Positions 1 through 13,364 of a stretch of 64,000 nt of DNA are shown in pieces. How positions within the stretch are numbered: position 1 is the stretch's first letter; every line of letters starts with the position of its first letter. Origin of the DNA: Alviniconcha marisindica (taxonomy: Eukaryota; Mollusca; Gastropoda; Provannidae). Both the position numbers and the translations under genes were made by a program. Below the pieces are notes generated by a model. The model had not been told where the DNA came from. It made no database searches and saw nothing but the letters and a program-made list of their open reading frames with translations. The stretch is from positions 303,501-367,500 of the forward strand of contig JABMCL010003159.1 of NCBI GenBank assembly GCA_018857735.1, read 5' to 3'.

Positions 1-164
1 TGAGCATTCCCTAATACAGTATACTCTACAGCATTTCTTGTGATACTGAAGCAATCACTATATTTATATTCTATTGATATTCTGGAAAACAGTGATAATA
101 ATTATTCATCATATATAGTCTGTGGTGTAATAATCTTGTTTTTGTGTGAGGAGTTGAATAAGAG

Positions 165-250
165 ATTGTGAGTCTGGGGCTGGTTGGTTATCATGCTGGA
201 CTGTAAATCCAGTGGCCAAGGTCTGACTACAGGGTGAAGGACCAATTTGC
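165..250 (+). repeat. tRNA-Tyr-like fragment (SINE head or tRNA pseudogene)
   Basis: A perfect 5-bp anticodon-type stem (CTGGA/TCCAG) encloses a 7-base loop CTGTAAA, whose centre GTA is the tyrosine anticodon. It is preceded by a D-arm-like GGCTGGTTGGTTATCA. The expected T-arm (B box) is degraded to AAGGTCTGACTACAG and no clean acceptor stem is visible. It is therefore better read as a decayed tRNA-derived SINE or pseudogene than a working tRNA. Confidence 0.35.
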
Positions 251-384
251 ACTTCTTCCAAGTCAACACTTGTGTAGACTTACCTTTCAGTGCCTGTACT
301 GAGGTTGTTATGTATGGTACAAATCTCAGGTCCACCATTTTTTAAACCCTGCTGTTCTGTTAACATTTGCATGCGCACATTCAT

Positions 385-518
385 ACATGGATGCATGCAT
401 GCATGCACGCAAGCACACACACACAGATACACATAATATGCACACACACACACACATGCACGCACACACATGCACGCACACACGCACGCATGCACACGCA
501 CACACACACATACACACA
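385..518. repeat. CA-rich microsatellite with ATGC runs
   Basis: Interrupted (CA)n with embedded GCATGCATGCATGC and GCACGCA blocks. The open frames across it are made of His/Thr or Cys/Val repeats and are not genes. A C-rich stretch follows at about 603-672. Confidence 0.9.
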
Positions 519-1132
519 TCAACTAACCTAACACCTGGTTTGGGCTTCACAGCAAGGAGTTGCTTATTCCATAGCTGACATACAAACATTCCATCAGTGG
601 TAGTCACCAACTCAACACCCACCCACCCATCCCCTCCCCACTTCCCCACCCCCTCCCCACCTCCCCACAAACATCATCCAAACAACACCTATCCTCCCTA
701 CATACAATACTTTGGACAAATGACACATTCAGTTAACAAACATGCCACACATACAAACTCCTTGCAACACATGAACATCGACTTGATCATTTCAACATTG
801 TCACAGTCAGCAAATCGTTAACAGCAATGTGTAAGAGCACTATACACTACAGCAGAAGAGCAAAGTTTATGATATGAAAAGAGTTCTGGGTGGATGGGCA
901 ATTTTGCTGGCGATGCACAGAGCGCCAGATTGATTCTGTACCTCTGTACCTTTTCTCCCCCCATTTCCCCCACCCCTTTACCGCTCCACCTTTGAATAGC
1001 CTCTGTCCAGCCCATTTCCTGTCTTTTGACCACCCAGGCACCTATATCAAATGGAGCTTGATGCATAACAGCATCTTCTGTAAACAAATTGTATAAGTTA
1101 CAGTAAAAAATGTTTTAACTGCAACTCTGTGT

Positions 1133-1134
<2 letters not shown>

Positions 1135-1215
<81 letters not shown>
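1135..1215. repeat. (TG)n microsatellite
   Basis: About 80 bases of nearly pure TG repeat with one GG interruption. Confidence 0.95.
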
Positions 1216-1218
<3 letters not shown>

Positions 1219-2273
1219 GTCTACAGTCTGGGAAAACATCAACCTTTATCATATTCTTAACTGTCTGATGGTTATGATTGATCAGATTTTATCTGATATA
1301 TGAATACGACAGTGCTGTGCCTTCAATGAAACGCAGCTGGCTGCCAAACACGAAGAAGATGCTGTGTAAGAAATGACAAAAAGAAAACCTAACGACATAA
1401 GTTTATAATCAGTACATATTATTCCAGCAAATAGCATTACACTGAGTGACAAATGCTTGTAGCCAAACCAGAAACAGAATGTGTAATTTCTCACAGTGCT
1501 TTTTTTAATGCAGATCTCAGAAACTTTTTTTTCCTGCTAACCATCTTAGAGTGGAAGCAGTTCCAACAGTGGCACATCATATCCCTCTCACCTGTGGCAT
1601 TTATGGATGGCCTTGGCAGTGGCATTTATTGCTACTAGCCAACTGTTGTCTGACCTCCAAGAATTGTCAGCATGCAGTTTCAAATTATTTTAAAGAAGTT
1701 TTAACTGAAGGAACCCAAACAATCATGTGCAAATATGCACAAGTTCACAAGACCAAAACACTCTACTATGTGAGCTGGGCCCAGTATTTGAACTTAGAAT
1801 CTTTGTGCAGTTCTTTTTATTGCAGTTTCTTGTGATCATTGTGCATGCTTATCCACATGCACAGTGACCACAAGAAACTGAGACTGAATTTGCATGTAAT
1901 TATACAGCCACCATGCTGTTTACATATGTATACCACACTGCAGGTCGATCTTCAATTCCTGCAGTCAAGCTGTCCACTTATTTGACTTTGAGTATGGCGT
2001 GCAGAACACACACCCACACGCACACACCCACGCACACTTACATACACATTAATAAATTTTCAACTACCCAAACTGAGGCTAATCCAGTAGTATCAAAGGA
2101 ACTGGGGAAAACTCATACCGGCAAGTAAAGAAAATGGCTTGAGCTCCTGTCTGAGCAGTGACTGATCAGTGCCACAGTGGGAGATTCTGCTACTGATGTT
2201 GGAATAGAATCGTGATGTTCCTAGGGGAAAAAATGTACTTCAGTATATTTTGTTCTCGCTAGGAGAACAGGCC

Positions 2274-2447
2274 AAAATTTGAGTGGTCTGATTATTATTA
2301 ATTTTTTTAAATTTTGAAATTAGTCGTTAACTCCGCATGATACACTTGTTGACACCCATTACAAAATTTGAGTGACCTGATTTTTTTACATTTTATTTCA
2401 AATTAGTCGTTAACTCCGCACGATACATTTGTTGTCACTCATTACAA
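2274..2447. repeat. Two-copy 88-bp tandem duplication
   Basis: The block starting AAAATTTGAGTG at 2274 recurs at 2362. Both copies carry TTAGTCGTTAACTCCGCA and a GATACA(C/T)TTGTTG segment, with a few substitutions. Confidence 0.8.
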
Positions 2448-3325
2448 TCGATCAAGAATTTCTCGTACTTGTTATTTGAGGGGTTTTGTCTTGTTTAATT
2501 TTTTAAGTTAACAAAGCCTAGAAGTAATACAGAAAAGCGAAAACGAAAGGAGTGTTGTCTTTTCATGGGTGAATAGAATCGTCTCCCATGCGTACAAGAA
2601 TGTAGCTTCCGGTTTTATGTTTTCGGACACCAGCTACACCGTCTGCTAGATTGTTCCAAACATTTTACCATAAATCAAACAATTTAGCTCCACTAAGACA
2701 GTTTAGCTAGTGTTACAACTTACAACCATAACTTGGGCCTGTGTAGTTCTGAAGTGTAAAACACTGAATAAGGTGTGGTTGTGATGGTTCGGGGTTTCGC
2801 AATAGACGAAGCGTGACCAGTTACCAAAGGTAAAGTAGAACTGTGGTCGAGTCATGCAGGAAGGTATTTCGAAGAGGATGCTGTAAATAGAACACGTACT
2901 CGTGTGTAAAAAAACAACAACAAAAAACGATCTAAGTGTAGCATTTCCACCAAAATAGTTTTGAAGAGTCGGCGTCTGTGGCAACTGACGTACGGTCAAC
3001 GAAAACTGTTAAAGTAAGTTGTCTATCCATCAGTCCATGGGACATACAGTATGATTCTTGGTCTTGATGTTGATGAAGTTCATCATGTTAGATAGTGTAG
3101 ACATTACGTTTGGAAAACATTTGGCTTCTGGCAGTTTACTGAAGTGAAACGCACGTTGGTTGATCAATAGAGTAGCTGTTGTGCAAGCATTATAATGCTG
3201 GAACGTTTGTAGTTCTTAAATCGTACGACCTGCACATGGACCATCTTAGATGTATAATTCACAAATTCATCTTCTTTTTCACAGCCATGTCTATCCCCCC
3301 TCCTGCCAATCCATAAGTTAATGTG

Positions 3326-3354
3326 TGTTGTTGTGTGTGTGTGTGTGTGTGTGT

Positions 3355-3406
<52 letters not shown>
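3326..3406. repeat. (TG)n microsatellite
   Basis: Nearly pure TG repeat, about 80 bases, broken by one GAG. Confidence 0.95.
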
Positions 3407-4084
3407 TTGTTGCTAGATTATTATTAACAGCGAATTTGGTATGTTGCACCTCCTCTCTTCTTCCATTAATGACCATCAGCCACAAAGCTGGCCATTACTG
3501 TCATTTTAGGGTACTGCACAGCACTGATAGTAATACAGGCAGGAAGGGGAAAATTGGAATTTATTGGGAAAACCAATCTGGCCAGTGCTGAAAGGACATT
3601 GGCCATTGCACTGTGTGCCTGGCAAACTATCCTAGTCACACACAGTTCTGTCATCATTACTTTTTGATATATAATATATGGATGTACAATATTTTAGTGA
3701 GCCACAAGATAAAGTACACTGTTGGTAGCAAGTACCTTGATAATTGATCTCTTGCTGCTCCCTGCCTGACAGATGAGCTTTAAGTTTAACCAGTCAGCAC
3801 CAGCATACAAACATACCACCTTAGACAATCCTGCAGGCTGCTCAAGTACCAAAGTCTATCAATGTAATGTAAACAAAGCACATGCCCATGCTGTTTTCAT
3901 GAACAATGATCAAGCACCTTGGGTCTGTGTAGTTTGCAGTGCGAATTTGAACACGCATTGTGTTGTATTGTTGTAGTTTACTTAAGTCTTAGTCACTTAG
4001 TGAGTTCTGCAGTTTTATTTAATGAGATGGTTAGTCTAGCTCGGTAGTTTGGTGAAAAGATGCAAAGATGGCAGAAACAGTTCA

Positions 4085-4087
<3 letters not shown>

Positions 4088-4129
<42 letters not shown>

Positions 4130-4190
4130 ACGTGCATGCATGTGTACATGTGTGTGTGTGTGTGTGTGTACATGTGTGTGTGTGTGTGTG
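4088..4190. repeat. (TG)n microsatellite just upstream of coding exon 1
   Basis: TG repeat with ATGCATG and TACATG interruptions. It ends about 90 bases before the exon 1 acceptor. Confidence 0.9.
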
Positions 4191-4280
4191 CCATCCATGT
4201 ATAATGTGTGCGTATACATTTTGTTAAACAATGTTTCTTTCACATTTCTCATTGTGTACTTTTTCTTTTCTTTTTTTCAG

Positions 4281-4320
4281 ATGACTCAAGTCAAGTCTGG
4301 TTCCCTAAGAAAACACAGCA
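4281..4320 (+). CDS. PH gene coding exon 1 (start codon)
   Basis: The ATG lies directly after TTTTTTTCAG, so the acceptor and start codon abut and the 5' UTR is spliced on. It encodes residues 1-13, the first strand of the PH domain, and ends in phase 1 at the donor GTAAGT (4321). Confidence 0.75.
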
Positions 4321-7263
4321 GTAAGTGCACAGTTTAGCAGGAACAGACTATGCTTCTGCATAAATCATTAACTGCATAACGTTTTTGTATGATATATAAA
4401 TTATGTATTTATAATCTCTCTCTCCCCCTCCCTCTTATCCCCACCCCCCCTCCCCACGCCACCTCCCGTTTGTTCACCCCCCGCCTCCACCCCACAATGT
4501 TTTGTGTGTTGATGCATCAGCTGTGCCATTTTATTGCAAAGGACTTCTTTTCATTCTTTGACAGTATCCAGATTCATTATACTATATATTATGTGATGCA
4601 TTTTTTTGGCACTAACCGCTTTTGACAAATGCCGCTTGTCAATGAGATGAAGACAGAAACGCAGACAAAAGCAGCCAGATGAGCCAGTCTTAATTTAAAA
4701 CATTCTTCCAGGCTTTGCCTGATGAGGTAATTCATCATATTTAAATGGTAATGATTTTGATTCCACAGAGAGTATTTTGTCTGGAGGATGGAACAGGGTG
4801 TGGGTGATCCTCTACAAGGACACCAACCTGGTTGTCTACAAAAAGCAAAGCGACTCCTCTCCTATGGGCACAATCAACCTCTTTGTAAGTATCTGTTATC
4901 CTTCCATTTTTTACACCATTAGGCAAGGTGGCTACCCTTGATGTAAGTATCAGTGCCTTTTTACATTGTTAGGCAAGGTGGTGACTAGCTACTCTTGTTG
5001 TCAGTTTCTCTGCCTTTTTTGCGTTTTAGGCAAGGTGGTGACTGGCTATTCTTGTTGCAAATAGCTGTGCATTTTTTACATTGTTAGGCAAGGGTTAGGC
5101 AAGGTGGTGACTACTGCTCTTGTTGTAAGTATCTGTGTCTTTTTACATTGTTAGGCAAGGTGGTGACTACTGCTCTTGTTGTAAGTATCTGTGTCTTTTT
5201 ACATTGTTAGGCAAGGTGGTGACTACTGCTCTTGTTGAAGTATCTGTGTCTTTTTACATTGTTAGGCAAGGTGGTGACTACTGCTCTTGTTGTAAGTATC
5301 TGTCTTTTTACATTGTTAGGTAAGGTGGTGACTGGCTATTCTTGTTGCAAGTAGCTGTGCCTTTCTATATTGTTAGGCAAGGTGGTGACTACTGCTCTTG
5401 TTGTAAGTATCTGTGTCTTTTTACATTGTTAGGCAAGGTGGTGACTACTGCTCTTGTTGTAAGTATCTGTGTCTTTTTTATGTTGTTAGGCAAGGTGGTG
5501 ACTACTGCTCTTGTTGTAAGTATCTGTGTCTTTTTATGTTGTTAGGCAAGGTGGTGACTGGCTACTCTTGTTGCAAGTAGCTGTGCCTTTTTACATTGTT
5601 AGGCAAGGGTTAAGCAAGGTGGTGACTAGCTGCCGTCATAATGTCTGGGTCTTTCTGAACTACACCGGTAGGCAAGACAAGGCAAGGTGCACACTTCTAC
5701 TTCTAGCATCATTTTTCAGCACCTTCCTCCAAACTCAGTCAGAATTTGAGGATGTACCTCTGGTGGAGTTTACGTACCTTGTATTTACCTGCATGCCAGG
5801 TGAGAGTTGCCGGCATGCCAGGTGAGAGTTACCGTAGGTGACTCTGGTCTTTGTTGTTGTACTTGTGTGATGTCTTTTGAGTGCTAATTAATTCCCTTGT
5901 GTGTTGATTCTGCCATCTATGCTTGCCTGATACAGGAGGCGAGGAAAGGGTTTGGTACATGATCTGGCTTATCCTTAACTCCAGTTGGTCCTTTCTTACA
6001 CTGGAGGTGAGGAAAGGGTTTGGTACATTGTCTAACTTATCCTTGACTCCAGTTGGTCCTTTCTTATACAGAAGATGAGGAAAGGGTTTGGTACATTATC
6101 TAACTTATCCTTGACTCCAGTTGGTCCTTTCTTACACTGGAGGTGAGGAAAGGGTTTGTTACATTATCTAACTTATTCTTGGTCCCTTCTTACACAGGAA
6201 GTGAGGAAATGGTTTGCATATGGTCAGTACACAAATGGCATGCCTGACCGACCAAACCCACCTGCTGGGGACACAATTGGTCAAATCCTTGCCATCCCAC
6301 AGAAACCGTCCAGCAAAGCCAAGATCCACTGGTTTCTGGCCGACAGTGAACAGGACTTGCAGTTAGTACTCTATGTGTGTCTGTGGAGGTGTTTGTGTGT
6401 GGGGGTGGGTGTGTGTGGATATTTACACATGTGTACAGATGGGTGAGAGGGTGTTTGTGAGTGTATGTCTGTGTGGATGTGGGTGTGTGTTTGTAGGGGT
6501 GTTTGTGGGTGTGGATGTGAGTGTATGTGGATAGTTATGTGAGTGTGCTGGTGGGCGAGAGGGTGTTTGTGTGGATATGTGTGTGGAGGTATGGGGGTGG
6601 GTTGGTTGGAGGGGGTGGATATGTGTGATGTGTCTGTAGTGAATGAGTGTATGTGTGTGTGTGTATGTGTGTGTGTGTGTGTGATTATGTATGTGTATGT
6701 GATGTGTCAGTAGTGAGTGTTTGTGTGTCATTGGGTGTGTGCACATCACAGTCTGTGCATGGTATGTCTGTAGTGTGTTTGTGTGCAAGTTACTGTCTGT
6801 CTAGGCATCACCCAGAGCAACAGGTCAGGTGCATGATGCAGGAAAGCTTGGTTTTTCGTGCACCAGTACCAGTTGCCCTCCATTCTAAACTCACTGAGTT
6901 TGGGCTAAACTCTGTCAGCTTATAAGAATTTGTAGTCCTGGGCCTTCTCCGGATCAAATAAGACAATTTGTCCAGCATGCTGTCTCACCAACAGTTACAA
7001 ATGTTTTGTAATTTGCTATAACAGCTAGGGTGGTGTGTTGATCAGTCAGAGTTTGTTGTTGTTATTGTGTTTTTTTGTTTCAAAGAGATGTGTACTATAT
7101 CAGTTGAAATCATGCTCCAGTCTGCAGCAGCTAAAAAGCAAGCTTGTTTGAAGAGACAAAGAGATTAGAATATCCCTGCTGCACAATTTCCTTGCAGTTT
7201 TAATTAATAATAATTAAAGTATTTGCAAAGTGCAAAATCTTGTCCATAGAGACTATTCTAAGT

Positions 7264-7310
<47 letters not shown>

Positions 7311-10300
7311 ACGGACACCCGCTCACACGAGCATTCTGACCTTACAAAGCTTAATTTACACAGCTTAGAGACTTGAGATGGATGAAGACAGCAGCATGGG
7401 ACAGAAAACATGGCAGGTCTACAGTTTTGGGAAAAGAAATGTTTTTAGGTTACATTTGAATGAGTCCAGAGAGGGTTTCTGTCGGAGAGGACGGGGAAGG
7501 TCATTCCATGTAGATGGACTGAAAACAGAAACTGCAGTGAAACTCCTGTAAAAAAGAAGTGAAGGGGACCCACAGAGAAGGCAGAAGCTGGCTTGATGAT
7601 TAGAAAACGTACAAATATTTCCATTTTGAGGCCCCACATAGTGTTTCTATCAATATTCATGCATCACGAGTACTTTTTTTCACCTCAGGGTTCACTCTTC
7701 ACCACTGAAGAGCAGAAAGAGTTTGGCTCATGGTGTTTAAAGGCATCAGAGCCACACCAGGTGCCAGTCTTGTTCATGGTGCCACAGCTACAGACTGCCA
7801 GTCACACAATGGCAGCGCCCTTGGCCATGTTTTCATCACTTTCAAATGTTGATTTTGGACGGAATCATTCATGAATCAACTGAAAACCTGTGGTTGTAAT
7901 TTTTTGTTCCATTCCTATCAACAAGACCCGTGACACTTCCTCTCCTTAGGTCCCCTTTAAACACAAGCTTCAGAGTTTTGTTGTCTCAAAAGAGTCAAAT
8001 TATTCCATCAGCTGACATGCTTTGATTCATGCAGGGCAGAGAGAATCAAAGTAGTTTTGTGAATGGCTGAGTTGATAATGGGAATCTTTGGTTACTTGCA
8101 TTGTCATGGGGTTTTGTGTGCGTGTGTGTCACTGTGTGTCACTGTGTGAATATGTGCACTGGACATCATGGATAGGTGTACATATATATTGATATAGCAT
8201 GTATGTGCATTTGGCTGGGACAAATCATGGTGTCTGCATGTGTTTTGTGTGTGTGTGTGTGTGTGTGTGTGAGCGTGTGTATGTGTGGAACTTGAAACTT
8301 CTCACTGTGTGTGCATAATATAATGATCATGATAAACTCAATTGAAAGAGTGGTTCAAAACTGGAATAGATAATAGAAGGCAGAAAGGAAATTGATTTTA
8401 GAGACTGTGACCAAGAGTCAGCCTGAAACTGCAGAGAAATGTGAAGTTTGTGACTCCTGACAGCCATGTTTGACTCACATAAAGAAAGTATAAGTAAGCA
8501 TTGATCAGTGTCTGGCTGTCCAGATGGCAGTGATCAGTGTCAGGCTGTCCAGATGACAGTGATCAGTGTCAGGCTGTCCAAGTGACAGTGACAGTGATCA
8601 GTGTCTGGCTGTCCAGGTGACAGTGATCAGTGGCTGTCCAGATGGCAGTGATCATAGCAAAGAATAGCAAAGCTAGACAGTCAACAGAATTTGAAAGGCA
8701 AAAAACAACAAAAACAAACTACAAAACATCACCTGGTGTGTTTCCAAGCTGCTGATTTTATTTTTTAGCTTTCAGGTGCCAGATTCAGTTTGTTTGGTAG
8801 TTTCAGTTTGTTCGTTCGTTCGTTTGTTCGGTAGTTTCAGTTCGTTCCGTAGTGCCAGGTCATTTAGTAGCGTCTGCCACCGAAGGGTCGTGGATGGTGA
8901 CCGACGGGCTTCTTCGGGTATGGGTAGCTGGGTTGTTTGTAGCTGCCAGGGTGGCCTGAGTGACCGCTGCCTTGACGGAAGTGTTGCTGAGGGTAACCGC
9001 CGTGAGAAGGGCGGTATCCAGGGCGGTATCCGGATCCGTGATGGTCTTGATGACCTCCATGGGATGGGTATGAGTCATGGTGGCCACCATGGGAGGGGTA
9101 GCCAGAATATCTTCTGGAGGGAAAGCCGGGTGCAGCGCTGATGAGTGCTGGAAGCAGCACCATGGCAACGAGCAGCAGTGCAGCAGTTTTCATCTTGCTT
9201 TTTTTGGGGGGGTGTTGTTTTTGCTTTGGGGGCAGCTCTGGAACAATGGAAAGAAAAAAGTCTGTCACAGTCTAAAAGTGCACTGTGAGCGTGCAGTGAA
9301 TGAAAGGCCAGCCTTGCTCTGTCTCATCAACAGTAGAAATGTTTTTTCCACAACCAAACAGCACTGTAACCATATCAGTGGATATTAAAAAGTATGCTGT
9401 TGTAGTCAAGCTGCAGCCATGCGTTCAGAGTCACACGTGACCAGAGCGCAGTGGGTCTGCTCGGAAGCAGAGGGTAGTGTGATGTAGCTGCCATTGTGAA
9501 ACGCTGAGAGCTCACCTTGAGATGAGGCGCTCAGCACGTGTTCATATGAAAATGATAATGATCAAAGGATACAGTGCTACACAATGTGGCCCAGTATCAA
9601 AATTGCACGAGGAATGGGGCATGGTGCTACAGTCAATCTTGCATGGATTCATGCTGACCATGTTGCGCATCAGTCAGAGAGTAAAACTGTCACAAATATA
9701 CATGGGAAGAAAAAAGTATACAATTTATGAATTTGCAGAATAAAGGCGCTGCTATACTATGTTAGTTAGATCCGACATGTATCAGTTCTCTAGCATGTAT
9801 CAGTTGACCAGCTGATGCAAGTTACAACTGGCATGTATTAGTTTTCCAGCATGTATCCATTGTCCAGCTGATGCAAGTTATAAATTCTATATATATTCAA
9901 AGTTTTTGAGAAGGGTGGATTGCACATGAAATAGTGCTGACTACTGACAGCTGCCTTCAAGTAGCCCTGCACTGGACTGGGGCTATTTTTGTGTGTAAAA
10001 TCAGCGCAGTACCAGTGCAGTGTTGAAAGGAACCCCTATTTTGCAAGTGCAAAAGTCTGTTGATATTCCAGACATCCACAATTTAAACATAGCTTCAAAG
10101 CGACAATGACAAAGTTTGTCAAATATTGCAACACTTTTAACTAATTTAGTTATGTGACTGCAAGCTTTTGCATGTTCAGTCAGTCGGGGCACACACAACA
10201 ACAAAAACAAAACAACAATTAAAAAAAGAAAGTAGGAAAAAAAGCATTGCATGACTGAGAAGAGTGATGAAAATAAGTCAAAGATCACCTTTTGAATTAA

Positions 10301-11682
10301 AGGGGAAGAAAAAGAAAAAAAACTATATTTTTATATGGATCCACATTTTGATGATGTGAAAAAGATTGGTGAAAAATAATGCAAATGAATTACAATTCCA
10401 AGATACATATTTTAATAGTCACTACAAGTGGAAAATATATATATTCAAAGTGTAGAAATAATGAATAATGAAATTAGGTTCATGTAAGTGTCAACAATTG
10501 TTATAATAATAATTGATACTTAGCTTGTCTAACCTGTACTGGCCCTAAGCACTTACAAAAAATGATATATATATCTTGACAAAAAGATTGGCTTGGCAAA
10601 ATAATGATGAAGATTATAAAACTTCTCTGGCCACCGTCACTGTCACTGTTGATAATGTTAATAACCAAGCTAATGACAATGATAATAAACAGCACAATAA
10701 TAATCTTAACCAGTATTTCAGTAATACTGTAAAAATAAAGAGACAACACACACGATGGTGAAAATAATGACATAATGATGGTGGTAATTACATGTTTTAA
10801 TGACAGTGATACAAATCAATACCCTGAAGCTCTGTAATGTAATGTAATGACCCACCAGGATCAGATTTTTGATAACCCCTCTGCTCTTTGCTTGGCATTG
10901 TGGACCAAAAATCGGTTCGGCTCCTGAGGGGACTGATGCACCCAATAGGCTCTTTATGAAGGGGGTATCAGATTTACTCTACTTTAAGGTCTTCCAGATC
11001 TAAATATAACGCCTCAACAATTAACTACTTGCTTGTTTGTTTTTTCTCTACACTTTGACCTAAAATTAAAAGCTCTGTAATGATGTGATAGAAACCTTTT
11101 TTACTCTTAAAAAAACAAAAATTTGTCATTGTTGTCATCATAACTCTACAATCTTGCCTTACCAGCAGTACCAGTCAGAGTCCAGTACAGTAATGAAGTG
11201 ACAGTTACAAGGCAAAGGGAGCAAGAGTAGTTAGAGGCTGAATGAAGTAAGTGGTGAAAAACTTACTGTGGGTGGAGAAGAAGAATGGCAGGGTCTCAGC
11301 AGTTGGCACCTGTCTTGGTGCTCCCTACCTGGTCACTGGCTTTATATCTGCTTTCTCCTCTGCTGGAGGCCATCTGTCATTGTCACCCTTCTGGCCTCGA
11401 CAGGTCAACCTGGGTATAACTCTAACACCCCTTGACTGTAACATGTCATGCTGGTGGCTGTGCATCTGTGTGAGGTTATGTGTGGTTGTTTGTTGTGTGT
11501 GTGTGTGTGTGTGTGTGTGTATTTGTGTGTGTGTGTGGTTGTTGGATGTGTGTGTGTGTGTGTGAGTGGGTGTAAGTGTGGTAGTTTAGTGTGTGGTGTG
11601 GTAGTTTGATGTGTAGTGTGTATGTGTGCACTTATGTGTGTCTGCTCCTGTGTGGGTATGTGTGCTTCTATTAGTATGTCTC

Positions 11683-11713
<31 letters not shown>

Positions 11714-13308
11714 ACGCTTGTGTGTGTGTGTGGTGTGTGTGTGTGTGTGTGTGTGTGTGCATGCATGCATGTGCATGTGCTTTTGTGTATATGTGGGATT
11801 GTGTATATGTGCTTCCATGTGTGTGCTACGCGTATACTCTGTGTGTGTGTGTGTGTGTGCACGTGCATGCGTGCGTGTGTGTGTGTGCATGTGTATGTGT
11901 ACACTTCAGCCATTCTCTTTCACCAGTCCTGAAGCTCTCAAAATATTCAAGACAAGACACATGCACTGTTGCCAGTTTTAGCACAACTCTGTCAGCAGTG
12001 TGTCTTATTTAGCTAGGGTTGATGCTTTAAGGCTAGGCTGTCCAGTTTTTCTGTATGAGAAAATTGGCAGACATGATGCCTCTACTGCAGCTCCAGCATT
12101 ATAGTGAGGTTGATTTGCGTGCAGTTTCTCGAATTCCTCTTCCCTCCGTTTCCCAACTTGGATTTTCCTTTGACGTCATCAGTTCATCTACACCCCACCC
12201 TAACCTTCAGATAGATTTCCGCAAAGAAAACGACCGTGTGGATGTAGACATTGTCGTAACCATGTTATGTTTCTTGGCACTTTGTTGCTTCCTCATCCTG
12301 TCTGTGGACAGGTCCCATCTCGTGCATCACTTTCTGGTGTCATGGTAAATCCGGGTTAGTATCGGATGAAACCACAAGCCCTGTCTTTCCGAAAGCTAGC
12401 AAAGATATCACGTGCGTTCAGTATTTTGCCATCTCCAGCACAGTGGGGGGGAAATAGCAGGAACACTCCAAAATTGTATGCAAGTTCACATGGCTAGGGA
12501 TCAGTGGTTGTCAACTTTGAGAGAACTCTTGCTCTTGGTTACTGTTGTGAATCTACTTATTTGCCCCAACCCCCAACCCCACATAACCGTACCAGTTGAC
12601 TGGGCATAAAACATCAACTTACTTACTTACTTACCAACCCCTCCCACCCCCACACTCCTACCCCCAGCACTGTTTTTGCCCTCCCATGCAGTGTGATTCT
12701 TTTAAGTTTGTGGATCTGCGCCTGCTTGCATGCAAATTACCTACAAGAATTTAGTGTGAAACTGAACTTAACTCACATTTTCTCAAGTGGACTTTCTCCA
12801 CAGCTGTTAAATAAGTTGGATATATGTATTTAACCCTTAGTAACAGCTGTATGAATATCTTTTTTAGCCTGTGCTTTCTTGTCAGCAAGTTGATTTGTGG
12901 CTGGCGTGTTGGCATATTAGATTTGTGATGTTTTTTGTGCCTTTGTTGACCTCCGTAGAAAAGTCCTAATTTCCATAATTTGTCTACTTAAAGTGAAACC
13001 AGTTAAGACTGGGTCTCCTACATTGCACGCATAAATTAGCAGGGCAGTATCTGTCACTCCAGCTTCATCATTTGAGCTTCATCACTTCAGCTTCAAGTTT
13101 GACAAAGTGTATTTTAGGTGGTAATGGTAGGCAGTATGCAAATGAAGTTGTGATGGAGGGTCTGCTCATACATACTTGTGCTTACGTCAGGAACCACATG
13201 TTAACGTCATTCTGTGGCAGTGATGTGATGATGGATTGGCTCTGAACATTTATTCTTGGCATGTTTCTTCCTGGGTGTTGTATACTTGTGTGTGTGTGTG
13301 TGTGTGTG

Positions 13309-13364
<56 letters not shown>

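Larger units (their letters stand above)
1..4280. other. Non-coding flank or 5' UTR intron upstream of the PH-domain gene
   Basis: No reading frame here looks like a gene. The stretch holds CA/TG microsatellites, an 88-bp tandem duplication and a tRNA-like fragment, listed separately. The first coding exon at 4281 directly follows a pyrimidine-rich stretch ending in CAG, so at least one untranslated exon of the PH gene must lie upstream. A GTAAGT at about 3013, after a stretch without microsatellites, is one possible donor, but nothing confirms it. Confidence 0.5.

Noticed and set aside
5135..5825. Consecutive Cys/Val/Leu open frames in intron 2
   Set aside because: They are the 56-bp splice-site array read through. 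The PH domain is continuous from exon 2 to exon 3 without them.
8776..9141. Plus-strand open frame overlapping the secreted peptide
   Set aside because: It is the antisense of the peptide gene and has no signal peptide or plausible composition. The minus frame has a clean signal peptide and a polyA signal.
9194..9268. N-terminal extension of the secreted peptide to 9268
   Set aside because: It would start with GTG and bury the signal peptide. A splice acceptor-like sequence lies within it.
12055..12348. 97-codon open frame in intron 3
   Set aside because: No acceptor or donor in phase with the flanking exons and no recognisable motif; exon 3 to exon 4 joins directly inside the PH domain.
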